Source: Enhygromyxa salina (GTDB lineage Bacteria; Myxococcota_A; Polyangia; Nannocystales; Nannocystaceae). Taken from it: 43,966 nt of DNA. The DNA lies in NCBI RefSeq assembly GCF_002994615.1, contig NZ_PVNK01000056.1:1-43966 (forward strand). The letters run 5' to 3'. Position numbers and translations under genes: made by a program. Positions 35,438 to 42,580 of the stretch are shown piece by piece (positions within the stretch are counted from its first letter, which is position 1; every line of letters starts with the position of its first letter). The notes beneath the pieces are model-generated. The model worked only from the letters and a program-made list of their open reading frames with translations, searched no databases and was not told the origin of the DNA.

Positions 35438-35908
35438 ATGCCCGACATCGGTTCCGACGCTCCCGACTTCACCCTCCCCGACAACAAGCGCGAGGCCGTC
35501 ACGCTGTCCGAGCAGCGCGGCAAGAACGTGGTGCTCGCGTTCTTCCCGGCCGCGTTCACGGGGGTCTGCGAGAAGGAGCTGTGCACCTTCCGCGACTCCC
35601 TCGCGCAGTTCAACGAGCTCGACGCTGCGGTCTACGGCGTCTGCGTCGACGCGCCCTTCGCCAACGCGGCCTTCGCCGAGCGCAACAAGCTCAACTTCCC
35701 GATCTTGTCCGACTACGCGCGCAAAGCCGTCCAGGCCTACGGCGTCGCGCACGATGATTTTGCCGGCCTCGCGGGCTACACCGCGGCCAAGCGCTCGGTG
35801 TTCGTGGTCGACAAGGAGGGCAAGCTCCGCTTCGCGTGGGTCGCCGACAACCCCGGCCAGGAGCCCGACTACGACGCGGTCCAGGCCGCGGTTCGGGCGC
35901 TCGGCTAG
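35438..35908 (+). CDS. Peroxiredoxin (AhpE/Bcp-like)
   Basis: A 156-residue thiol peroxidase. The peroxidatic cysteine lies in PAAFTGVC (the PxxxTxxC signature), with a second Cys five residues later in KELC, as in AhpE-type enzymes. The thioredoxin-fold start GSDAPDFTLPD and full length fit the family. It should reduce hydrogen peroxide or organic peroxides in the cytosol. It is divergent from the rubrerythrin operon, making a joint oxidative-stress unit. Its TAG stop lies in a CTAGCAGCCCGGGGTGC stretch that matches the end of the hairpin element at 477, and a strong terminator follows at 35951. Confidence 0.93.
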   Translation: MPDIGSDAPDFTLPDNKREAVTLSEQRGKNVVLAFFPAAFTGVCEKELCTFRDSLAQFNELDAAVYGVCVDAPFANAAFAERNKLNFPILSDYARKAVQAYGVAHDDFAGLAGYTAAKRSVFVVDKEGKLRFAWVADNPGQEPDYDAVQAAVRALG

Positions 35909-35925
35909 CAGCCCGGGGTGCTAGC
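35904..35925 (+). repeat. Palindromic stub of the CTAG element at a stop codon
   Basis: GCTAGCA - GCCCGGGG - TGCTAGC is a perfect palindrome at its ends. Its first 17 bases after the initial G equal the terminus of the 477-643 element. The peroxiredoxin stop TAG (35906-35908) lies inside it. It could be an excision remnant, a solo end, or the seed of the element. Confidence 0.5.
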
Positions 35926-35950
35926 CCTGGCTGCCTCCGCGCAACGACGA

Positions 35951-35990
35951 ACGGAGCCCCCGGCGACGCCGGCGGGCTCCGTCTTTCGTT
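35951..35990 (+). terminator. Rho-independent-like terminator after peroxiredoxin
   Basis: ACGGAGCCC pairs perfectly with GGGCTCCGT, with a further short GC-rich inner stem, and is followed by CTTTCGTT. It lies about 40 nt after the stop. It separates the peroxiredoxin gene from the convergent small gene at 36016. Confidence 0.75.
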
Positions 35991-36015
35991 GGTCAGGCCG
36001 GTCCGAGCGGGCAGC

Positions 36016-36318
36016 TCAGAGCGCCGCGACGAGGTTGCCGTCGAGGCTCGGCAGCGGCGTGTCCCAGCTCGCCATCGCCGGGCGCAGGGGCTCGTCGAGC
36101 TCGACGGGCACGACCTCGAGCGCGGCGGCGGTCAGCTCCTCGCGGCTCGGCTGGAACAAGGTCGCGACATAGCGAAAGCCCCGATCCTCGAGCATGTCCT
36201 CGGGCTCGGCGTGAACGAGCTTGCCGCGCTCGCTCAGCCACACGGTTCGGTAGCCGTGGAACTGGGCCAGTTCGGACACGATCTCCTCAACGCGGGACTC
36301 GAGGGCGGCGAGCTTCAT
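36016..36318 (-). CDS. Unknown 100-residue protein
   Basis: A small soluble protein, acidic overall, with an N-terminal helix (LESRVEEIVSELAQF) and a likely beta-rich middle (YRTVWLSERGKLVHAEPEDM). I do not recognise a family. It is the last gene of a minus-strand run and starts 51 bp after the stop of the eight-Cys lipoprotein gene. The gap has a TTTTTTT run (minus strand) without a clear hairpin before it. The only start in range is ATG 36318, preceded by a weak ribosome-binding site. The codon pattern (third-position GC) supports real coding. Confidence 0.65.
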   Translation of the reverse strand: MKLAALESRVEEIVSELAQFHGYRTVWLSERGKLVHAEPEDMLEDRGFRYVATLFQPSREELTAAALEVVPVELDEPLRPAMASWDTPLPSLDGNLVAAL

Positions 36319-36369
36319 GCCAGGACCGTTGCATGGGGCGATTGTCCGGCCAAAAAAACGTCGAACTCG

Positions 36370-37119
36370 TCAGTAGTTGTAGTTCCAGCACTCGTCGCCC
36401 TGGCCGAAGCCGCAGTGGTTGGGCAGGCACTCGGCGAGGTAGACGAAGGTCTCGCGGTCGGCGGGATCGAGCGAGTCGCAGCTGTTCTCGCAGGTGATCA
36501 TCTGCTCCTCGAACTGCGGGTCGAGGTAGGCCTCGCCGGGCGGGGCCCCGCTGATCAGGCACGAGTACATCCACCGGCAGCCAGCCTTGCAGGGATCGCC
36601 GGCGGCGGCGGTGATGCCCTCGATCGCGGGCCCGTGGCTGACCTCGGCGAGCTCGGTCCAGCCGTCGGCGGCGCAGCTACGCACGGCGCCGCAGTCGTCG
36701 CGCTGCTCGCAAGCCAGGAACGAGGCCCGGGCTGGGGAGTCGTCGGGCGCGTGGACGCACAGGCTCAGGCACTCGAGCTCGAGCCCGCCGGCCTCGGAGG
36801 CGCGGAAGTCGTCGCTCTCGCGCAGGCAGTCGCTGAGCCGCCCGCAGGTTCGTTCGCAGGGCTCGGCCTCGCTCGCGCTGGTCGACGCGACCGAGACCAG
36901 CGCCCGGGCGAGGCCGGTCCCCGCGTCCGCCGAGGCCTCCGCCGAGGCCGCCTTGTTGGCGCGGGTCCGGGCGTGGGTGTTGGCCTCGGTTCCGGCGACC
37001 GAGGCGTTGGGGGAGTCGGCCTTCGGGGCGCCCTGATCGGACTTGTTGCACGCGCCGGCGATCAGCAGCCCCGCTCCAAACAAGGCTGCGACGGCGGTGG
37101 ATGGCCAGGGGCGCGGCAC
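36370..37119 (-). CDS. Lipoprotein with two eight-Cys modules (A)
   Basis: A 249-residue predicted lipoprotein. GTG 37119 gives a signal peptide ending in the lipobox IAGAC (Cys24); longer upstream starts overlap the preceding gene. A low-complexity Ala/Ser/Thr linker is followed by two modules with the pattern C-x3-C-x5-C-x18/22-C-x3-C-x15/16-C-x4/5-C-x5/7-C. The same module occurs twice in the gene just upstream, so the pair arose by duplication. I do not recognise the module as a named family; the even Cys number suggests disulfides in the cell envelope. It starts 23 bp after the upstream stop. A TAGCCT (37132-37127) lies 7 nt before the GTG. Confidence 0.8.
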   Translation of the reverse strand: MPRPWPSTAVAALFGAGLLIAGACNKSDQGAPKADSPNASVAGTEANTHARTRANKAASAEASADAGTGLARALVSVASTSASEAEPCERTCGRLSDCLRESDDFRASEAGGLELECLSLCVHAPDDSPARASFLACEQRDDCGAVRSCAADGWTELAEVSHGPAIEGITAAAGDPCKAGCRWMYSCLISGAPPGEAYLDPQFEEQMITCENSCDSLDPADRETFVYLAECLPNHCGFGQGDECWNYNY

Positions 37120-37126
37120 GAGGCAG

Positions 37127-37132
37127 AGGCTA
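37127..37132 (-). promoter_or_regulatory. Candidate -10 hexamer TAGCCT
   Basis: Read on the minus strand it lies 7 nt before the GTG of lipoprotein A, in the 23-bp gap after lipoprotein B. It may give this gene its own leaderless transcript. Confidence 0.25.
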
Positions 37133-37142
37133 CCACGGCCGC

Positions 37143-37826
37143 TCAGGCGCCCGGGTGCGCGATGATGCACTCGATCACGTCCTCGCAGCTCGACAGCGAG
37201 GCGCACGCGCCCACGGCCTGCTGTTGCTCGTCGTCGAGGACCTCGCCGCACTCGCGGGTACATTCTTGGATCCCGTCCCGGTCCTGGTCGGTTCGCTCGC
37301 GGTCGTAACAGCGAGCGAAGGCCAGGCAGGCCAGCTCACAGCCGTTGTACTCGACGAGAGGCGGCCGCTCGGAGCGGCGGTCGGGCCAGGCGCCGCGGAC
37401 ACAGGCGAGGAAGGGCTCGCAGGTCGGCGCCTCGTGGGTCGAGGGCCGCTCGCAGCCGTACAGCGTGGCCGGGTCGCGGTCCGGGGCCGCGAGGCAGGCG
37501 TCGAGGCAGCTGAGCTCGATCGCGGCCGCGGCCGCGGGGCTCTGCTCGCCCTCGACGACGACACAGTCGTGGACGTCGGCGCAGCCGAGCTCGCAGGCTG
37601 AGGCTCCCAAGACCGCCGTCCAGGCGCCGGGCTCGCTGGGAGCGCCGGGCTCGCCGGGAGCCTCGGGCTCGTCGGGAGCCTCGGGCTCGACCGCCCTGGG
37701 TTTCTCGCTCACCGCGCCCGAGCTCGACGCGGACGGACGCGAGGGCGCGGGCGCGGGGGCCGGCGCGGCCGGCCGACACGCGCTCAGCGAGGCGACGAGC
37801 GCCAGCAGCAGCGTCGCCCGCGTCAT
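37143..37826 (-). CDS. Lipoprotein with two eight-Cys modules (B)
   Basis: A 227-residue predicted lipoprotein with signal peptide MTRATLLLALVASLSAC (lipidated Cys17). A Pro/Ala/Ser/Glu-rich linker (about 18-70, with repeated PEAP-like units) precedes two modules. Their Cys spacing, C-x3-C-x5-C-x15/18-C-x3-C-x13/14-C-x5/10-C-x5-C, is the same scheme as in the next gene. Its ATG overlaps the stop of the upstream TPR-zincin gene (ATGA), so the two are translationally coupled. Function is unknown; a role outside the cytoplasm with disulfide-stabilised modules is inferred. Confidence 0.82.
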   Translation of the reverse strand: MTRATLLLALVASLSACRPAAPAPAPAPSRPSASSSGAVSEKPRAVEPEAPDEPEAPGEPGAPSEPGAWTAVLGASACELGCADVHDCVVVEGEQSPAAAAAIELSCLDACLAAPDRDPATLYGCERPSTHEAPTCEPFLACVRGAWPDRRSERPPLVEYNGCELACLAFARCYDRERTDQDRDGIQECTRECGEVLDDEQQQAVGACASLSSCEDVIECIIAHPGA

Positions 37827-38539
37827 CCGAGCCCGAGCCGCTCGACGTCGTCCTCGTCGAGCCCGAAGAAGTGGCCGACCTCGTGGAGGATCGTGATCTC
37901 GACCTCGTTCACGAGGGTGTCGTGGTCGGGGAAGTCGGCCAGCAAGTTGGCGTAGAAGAGCACGATGCGGGTCGGCGCGTGGGCCGAGTCGCCGGCCGCG
38001 AAGCGCCCCGACTCGAGGCCCTCGAACAGGCCGAGGGCGCGGGGATCGAAGCCCTCGCGGACGAGGCCCTCGTGGGGGAAGGCCTCGAGCACGACCGGGA
38101 CCTCTTCGAGGAGGGGCTGGAACTGCTCGGGGATCTCGCTCAGGACCCGCTCGGCGGTGGACTCGATCAGGGTCAGATCTTCTTCGGTGTGGCGCCCGCG
38201 AAGCTCGGCCTCGCGGGTGTCGAGGCGCAGGACCTCGAGGAAGTGGATGATCATGCCCTCGCGGTCGTTGGCCTCCTCGCAGGCGAGCGCGCGGAGGTAG
38301 TGGGCGTTGACGTGCTCGGGGTAGCGACGCAGCAGCTTGTCGAGCGACGCGATCCCGGCCTCGGGCCCGTCGCGCTCCCAGTCGACGGTCGCGCGCTCGT
38401 AGAGGACCTTGTGGTGCTCGGGCCCGAGCTCGGCGGCGAGCTGATCGACGAGGGCTTCGGCCTTGTCGAAGTCACGCTCGTCGAGCGCGTCTTGCAGCGC
38501 GAGCCAGCGCGGGTCGGCAAGGTCGTCGTACCTCGGCAC
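37823..38539 (-). CDS. TPR protein with C-terminal zincin-type metallopeptidase domain
   Basis: A 238-residue cytoplasmic protein. Residues 10-125 look like TPR-type helical pairs (DFDKAEALVDQLAAEL, HYLRALACEEAND). The C-terminal 110 residues match the small minimal zincin family (Zincin_1, PF06262-like), with the zinc motif HEVGH at 219-223 followed by GLDEDD. The end right after the motif is usual for this family. Start is GTG 38539, with TAACCT 6 nt upstream and no ribosome-binding site. It overlaps lipoprotein B by four bases, and begins 41 bp after the cobalamin-binding-like gene. Confidence 0.85.
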   Translation of the reverse strand: MPRYDDLADPRWLALQDALDERDFDKAEALVDQLAAELGPEHHKVLYERATVDWERDGPEAGIASLDKLLRRYPEHVNAHYLRALACEEANDREGMIIHFLEVLRLDTREAELRGRHTEEDLTLIESTAERVLSEIPEQFQPLLEEVPVVLEAFPHEGLVREGFDPRALGLFEGLESGRFAAGDSAHAPTRIVLFYANLLADFPDHDTLVNEVEITILHEVGHFFGLDEDDVERLGLG

Positions 38540-38545
38540 TCGGCG

Positions 38546-38551
38546 AGGTTA
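38546..38551 (-). promoter_or_regulatory. Candidate -10 hexamer TAACCT
   Basis: Read on the minus strand it lies 6 nt before the GTG of the TPR-zincin gene. It suggests an internal leaderless promoter within the run of minus-strand genes. Confidence 0.25.
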
Positions 38552-38580
38552 ACAGGCGCGGGTCAAACACACCAAGCTCC

Positions 38581-39693
38581 TCAGCGCGGCGCCGCGGACC
38601 GGGCCGCGCGGATCCCTGCGGCCATGATCCGCGCGGCCTCGAGCATCCGCGGGCCCGGGCGCCCGGAGAAGCGCTCGTCGAGGGCGTAGACCTGGCCGCG
38701 TCGAGCGGCGCGCAGGGCCTCGAGCCCCGGGCGCTCGATCAGCCTGTCGACGTCGAGCTTGTCGGCCGCGACCCCGCACCACGACACGAAGCAGACCTCC
38801 GGATCGGCGCCGACGAGCTCGTCGGCGTCGATCTCGAGGCTCGAGCCGGGCCGATCTCCGAACACGTTGACGCCGCCCGCGAGCGCGATCAGCTCGTTGC
38901 TGTAGCAGGCGGACCCGGGCGAGAACATCGGCCGCGGCCACCACTCGAGGTACACGCGCGCGGGCGCGCCGAGGCTCGCGGCGTCGCGCTCGAGGGCCGC
39001 GATCTGTTCGCGCATGTCGCCGACGACCTGTGCGGCGCGGCGCTCGACGCCGAGCACCCGACCGAGCAGCTCGAGCTCGGCGAGGACCTCGGCGATCGAG
39101 CGCGGGGCGAGGACCAGCTGCGGGACCCCGCGGGCGCGCAGCCCGGTGACGTTGCGCTCCATGCCCGGGACCGAGAGCGACGAGACCACGAGCTCGGGCT
39201 CGAGCGCCGCGACGCGGTCGAGGTCGGGCCCGAGGTCGGGGCCGAGGCGCTCGAGCTGCGCGGCCTCGGGCGGGTAGTCGGAGCTGTCCTCGCACGCGAG
39301 CACCCGCTCGAAGCAGCCCAGGGCCGAGATCGCCTCGAGGTTGGACGGGCAGATCGAGATCAGCCGCTGCGGCGCCGAGGCCTTGGGCGGGGGCTCGAGG
39401 GTCGCGGGCGCGATCGGCCCGCGGGCGAGGACCTGGCCCGAGTCCGCGACCAGCTCGATGGTCCGAGCGCCGCGAGCGATGAGCCAGCACGAGACCGCGT
39501 GGACGAGGTCCGGGTCGGCCGCGCCGCGCTCATCGACCTGCTGCTGCGCGAGGCCGCAGCGGGCCCAGCCGACCCGGCCGTCGGCGAACTCGAGGGTGAA
39601 CGCCTCGGACCGCGGGTCCTCCTCGAAGGGACGCTCGGGTCGCCGCAGGGCGAGGTGCTGGCGGGTCTGCCACTGGTGCGCGGGCTTGGCCAC
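38581..39693 (-). CDS. BtuF-like cobalamin/periplasmic-binding-fold protein, no signal peptide
   Basis: A 370-residue protein. Residues 108-370 match the BtuF/FhuD-type substrate-binding fold: RLISICPSNLEAISALG, EDSSDYPPEA, LEPELVVSS and the C-terminal PGPRMLEAARI. Residues 1-105 are an extra N-terminal part I do not recognise. No signal peptide is visible, so it may be one of the cytoplasmic cobalamin-binding-like proteins rather than a transporter subunit; no btuCD genes are nearby. The start is uncertain. GTG 39693 has TACAAG 5 nt upstream, and ATG 39756 would overlap the start codon of the divergent gene. It is the first gene of a minus-strand run to 36016. Confidence 0.75.
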   Translation of the reverse strand: MAKPAHQWQTRQHLALRRPERPFEEDPRSEAFTLEFADGRVGWARCGLAQQQVDERGAADPDLVHAVSCWLIARGARTIELVADSGQVLARGPIAPATLEPPPKASAPQRLISICPSNLEAISALGCFERVLACEDSSDYPPEAAQLERLGPDLGPDLDRVAALEPELVVSSLSVPGMERNVTGLRARGVPQLVLAPRSIAEVLAELELLGRVLGVERRAAQVVGDMREQIAALERDAASLGAPARVYLEWWPRPMFSPGSACYSNELIALAGGVNVFGDRPGSSLEIDADELVGADPEVCFVSWCGVAADKLDVDRLIERPGLEALRAARRGQVYALDERFSGRPGPRMLEAARIMAAGIRAARSAAPR

Positions 39694-39754
39694 GGGGCCT
39701 TGTAGCAACACCTGGACGCGCGCGCGTGATCCGAGCGAAGCTGGCGTCGCTACC
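39694..39754. promoter_or_regulatory. Compact divergent start region
   Basis: Only 61 bp separate the chosen starts of the BtuF-like gene (-) and the M61-like lipoprotein gene (+). TACAAG (39704-39699) is a candidate -10 for the minus direction. No good hexamer is seen for the plus direction. Confidence 0.3.
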
Positions 39755-41635
39755 ATGAGATGCGCACACGAGCTTGCATTCCTGCGTACGGGCGCTTGCG
39801 CGGCGGCGCTGCTGGCCGCGGCCTGTCGCCCCGCGGTCGCGCCGACCCCGATCCCGACGTCGACCGCGACGTCGACGCCCGCCGCGGTGGCGCCCGTGGA
39901 CGTCGAGCCCAGCTTGCGTGTGCGGATCACCCCCGCGCTGGAGCCCGACCCCAGCGTCGCGGTGCACATCGAGCTTCGTGGCCCGGCCGAGCCCGACGAG
40001 GCCCTGCGGACATGGAGCCTGGCCGGGCCCCTCGCCGGCCCGGTCGAGGTCCGCGCGGGCGACGCCAAGGGGCCGCTCCGCGCGGTGGTCGAGGACTCCG
40101 CGGGCCCGTCGACGGGCCTGCGCTTCAGCTTTGATCGCACGCCAACGCCCCCCCTGGAGCTCGACTATGTGCTCGCGCCAGTCGCCGCCGACCGCGGCCG
40201 CCTCGCTCGCCTCGCGCTCGACGACACCCACTTGTTCGCGACTGGCGAGGCCCTGCTCTTCCTGCCCGAGGGCGCCCGCGATCGCCGCCAGACCCTGGCG
40301 ATCGACATCGACACCGGGGCCTTCGAGTCCAGCCTTGGCGAGGACGGCGTCACCGGCATGCCGCCGCTGCGCGCGGCCAGCAGCTTCGCGGCCGCGGCCT
40401 CGACCGAGTTCGAGGGCTGGGCCTTCGAGCTGCGCCGCGCCGCGTTCGTGGCCGGCTCGCTCGAGTGGGCCGAGTTCGAGAGCATGCAAGGCGACGATCG
40501 CTGGCTCGGGATCGGGCTGAGCCGCTTCGACCAGCGCTGGTCGGCGGCCGAGGTCGCGGGGGTCCGCTCGGCGATCGACAGCGACATCGGCATGCCGACG
40601 CCCGACCCCTTCGTCACGATCCTGGTCAGCACGATGGCGAGCGCCGACGAGGCCAGCGTCCTCGCCGAGCTGCGCGGCCGCGGCCTGGTCATCGCGGTCG
40701 GCATCCACAAGGTGTGGGACGCCGCGGTCCGCATCAACACGACCCAGGCCCTGGTCGCGCGCTGGCTCGGCGGCGTCGCGCGAGTGCTCGAGCCCGGGCT
40801 CGAGCACGCCGACGAGCGGGCCCTGTGGTTTGAGCTCGGCGCCACGCGCTTCGTCGCCCGCGAGCTGCTCTACGAGCTCGGGCTGCTCGCCGACGAGGAC
40901 TACACCGCCGAGCTCGACGCCATCGAGCTGGAGCTTGCGAGCTCGCCCGTGCGGGAGCTGAGCCTGGCCGAGCTCGCCGAGCTGGTCGCCGCGGCGGACC
41001 CCGAGCTCCCCGCGAGCCTGCAGCCGGCCGCCGACGCCCGCGCCCAGCTCGCCGCCCGCGGGGCCATGGTCATGGCCTGGTTTGACCAGCAGCTCGTGGC
41101 CCAGAGCGAGCATGGATTGACCCGGATCGAGGAGGTCCTGCGCATGCTCGTGGCGACGGCCGTCTCGGACCAGCGCCGCGAGCTCAGCCTCGACGAGCTC
41201 CTGGCCAGGGTCGCGTCCAAGCTCTCGCGCGAGCAGCCACCGACCGCCGCGCTGCGGGCCGACTTCGAGGCGGTCGTCGGCGCCGGGCGGCGGCCGGCGC
41301 TCGCCGCCGATGTCTTTGGTCCCTGCTTTCGTCCGCGCAAGGGCAAGACCCGGCGCTTCGAGCTGGGCTTCGTCGACGTGACTGGCCCGGGTGACGAGCG
41401 GCCGAGCGTCGCCGCCCTCGATCCGCAGGGGCCAGCGGCCAAGGCCGGGCTGCGCCCTGACGATCGGCTGCTGAGTCTCGACTACGTGCTCGGTGACGCC
41501 GAGCAGCCGGTCCGGCTCACGGTCGAGCGAGCGGGCGGGCCGGTCGAGCTCGAGTATCAACCCGCGGGCCCGAGCGTGCGGGTGGTGCGATGGCAGCGCC
41601 TCGCTGGCGTGGCGCCCGAGGCCTGCGTGCGCTGA
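39755..41635 (+). CDS. M61-like lipoprotein lacking the HExxH motif, with C-terminal PDZ-like domain
   Basis: A 626-residue predicted lipoprotein with a rather irregular signal peptide and lipobox LLAAAC (Cys24), followed by a Pro/Thr linker. The middle resembles glycyl-aminopeptidase (M61) proteins: VGIHKVWDAAVRI, ARWLGG, WFELGATRFVARELLYELGL, then a late helical part. At the place where M61 enzymes carry HExxH there is no such motif, so it is probably not a metallopeptidase. Residues from about 550 form a PDZ-like domain (FVDVTGPG, DPQGPAAKAGLRPDDRLLSL). ATG 39755 is the only suitable start. The assignment to M61 rests on weak pattern similarity. Confidence 0.72.
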   Translation: MRCAHELAFLRTGACAAALLAAACRPAVAPTPIPTSTATSTPAAVAPVDVEPSLRVRITPALEPDPSVAVHIELRGPAEPDEALRTWSLAGPLAGPVEVRAGDAKGPLRAVVEDSAGPSTGLRFSFDRTPTPPLELDYVLAPVAADRGRLARLALDDTHLFATGEALLFLPEGARDRRQTLAIDIDTGAFESSLGEDGVTGMPPLRAASSFAAAASTEFEGWAFELRRAAFVAGSLEWAEFESMQGDDRWLGIGLSRFDQRWSAAEVAGVRSAIDSDIGMPTPDPFVTILVSTMASADEASVLAELRGRGLVIAVGIHKVWDAAVRINTTQALVARWLGGVARVLEPGLEHADERALWFELGATRFVARELLYELGLLADEDYTAELDAIELELASSPVRELSLAELAELVAAADPELPASLQPAADARAQLAARGAMVMAWFDQQLVAQSEHGLTRIEEVLRMLVATAVSDQRRELSLDELLARVASKLSREQPPTAALRADFEAVVGAGRRPALAADVFGPCFRPRKGKTRRFELGFVDVTGPGDERPSVAALDPQGPAAKAGLRPDDRLLSLDYVLGDAEQPVRLTVERAGGPVELEYQPAGPSVRVVRWQRLAGVAPEACVR

Positions 41636-41671
41636 GCCGGGCGAGCGGGGCCAACACTCGAACGTCGGTCG

Positions 41672-41702
41672 TCGCTCGGGTCGCTCGGGTCGCTCGGGTC
41701 GC
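41672..41702 (+). repeat. Nonamer tandem array TCGCTCGGG x3.4
   Basis: Three perfect copies and a partial fourth lie between the M61-like gene stop and the M50-like gene start. They are too short to suggest a function; they may affect spacing of the downstream promoter. Confidence 0.85.
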
Positions 41703-41706
41703 AAGC

Positions 41707-41712
41707 TACACT
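41707..41712 (+). promoter_or_regulatory. Candidate -10 hexamer TACACT
   Basis: Lies exactly 6 nt before GTG 41719, placing the transcription start at the start codon. No Shine-Dalgarno is present. Confidence 0.35.
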
Positions 41713-41718
41713 CCCGCG

Positions 41719-42492
41719 GTGATCATCATCGAGACGCCAGCGATCTCCCGTGTCGAGCGCCAGGGCTGGGTGTCGCTGGGAGTCGGCGCAGGGTTGGCGT
41801 TGCTGGCCAGCGCGCTCCCGCTGCCGCGTTTCATCTTTGGCTATCTGACGATCCTGGTCCACGAGATGGGCCACGCGCTCACGGCCTGGCTGTTTGGGTA
41901 CCCCGCGATCCCGACCTTCGACTTCACCTACGGCGGCGGGATCACGCTCCAGGGCGGTCGCGTCTGGGCCCTGCTGCTGGTCCCGCTCGGCCTGCTCGCG
42001 TGGATGGGCTGGCAGCACCGCGCCAACCCCCGGGCGAGGTGGGCGTGGGGCGCCGCCGGGGCCCTGTTCATGGTGGTGGCCGTCAGCCCCGCCCACCGTC
42101 ACCTCATCGTGCTCATGGGCCACGGCAATGAGCTGATCATCGCCACGGTGTTCATCTATCGGGCGCTGTCGGGCGCCGCGATCAAGCTCCCGGCCGAGCG
42201 CCCGCTCTATGCCGCCTGCGGCCTGTTCATCGTCTTCGAGAGCCTGCGCTTTGGGTTTGGCCTGATGACCAGCGAGGCGCTGCGCGAGATCTATGAGCAG
42301 GCCAAAGGCGGCGGGCACGTGATGGACTTCAGCCGGCTCGCCGGTGAATTCGCGGTCCGCGTAAAGACCCTGGCCGCGCTCTTCTTCATGAGCGCGCTCG
42401 CCCTTCCTGGCCTGGCGTTCTTGTTGTTCCGCTACCGCGAGCGGATTCGGACCACGATCGTCAGCACCCTCGGCGCCGAGTCATCGCAGTAG
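41719..42492 (+). CDS. M50-like membrane metallopeptidase
   Basis: A 257-residue integral membrane protein with about five hydrophobic segments. The zinc motif HEMGH (48-52) lies at the end of the first helix, as in site-2 protease-like M50 peptidases. The usual second motif (LDG) is not obvious, so it belongs to a divergent group; substrate unknown. The GTG at 41719 is preferred because the upstream extension (to 41590) is arginine-rich repeat translation and overlaps the preceding gene. The stop codon is directly followed by the repeat copy at 42497. Confidence 0.8.
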   Translation: MIIIETPAISRVERQGWVSLGVGAGLALLASALPLPRFIFGYLTILVHEMGHALTAWLFGYPAIPTFDFTYGGGITLQGGRVWALLLVPLGLLAWMGWQHRANPRARWAWGAAGALFMVVAVSPAHRHLIVLMGHGNELIIATVFIYRALSGAAIKLPAERPLYAACGLFIVFESLRFGFGLMTSEALREIYEQAKGGGHVMDFSRLAGEFAVRVKTLAALFFMSALALPGLAFLLFRYRERIRTTIVSTLGAESSQ

Positions 42493-42496
42493 CCGC

Positions 42497-42580
42497 GGGC
42501 GTACTGCAAGTTTTGGCGACAAAGCCCTCGGCGAAGAGGCCAAGCGAGGCGGCGCGAGGCATTGCACCACGGGCTGCTAG
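42497..42580 (-). repeat. CTAG-ended element arm (copy B)
   Basis: Read on the minus strand, it matches 477-561 with two substitutions and one missing base. Only one arm is present. It fills the whole gap between the convergent M50-like and DUF genes, and its terminal CTAG (42577-42580) supplies the TAG stop of the minus-strand gene. Confidence 0.85.
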
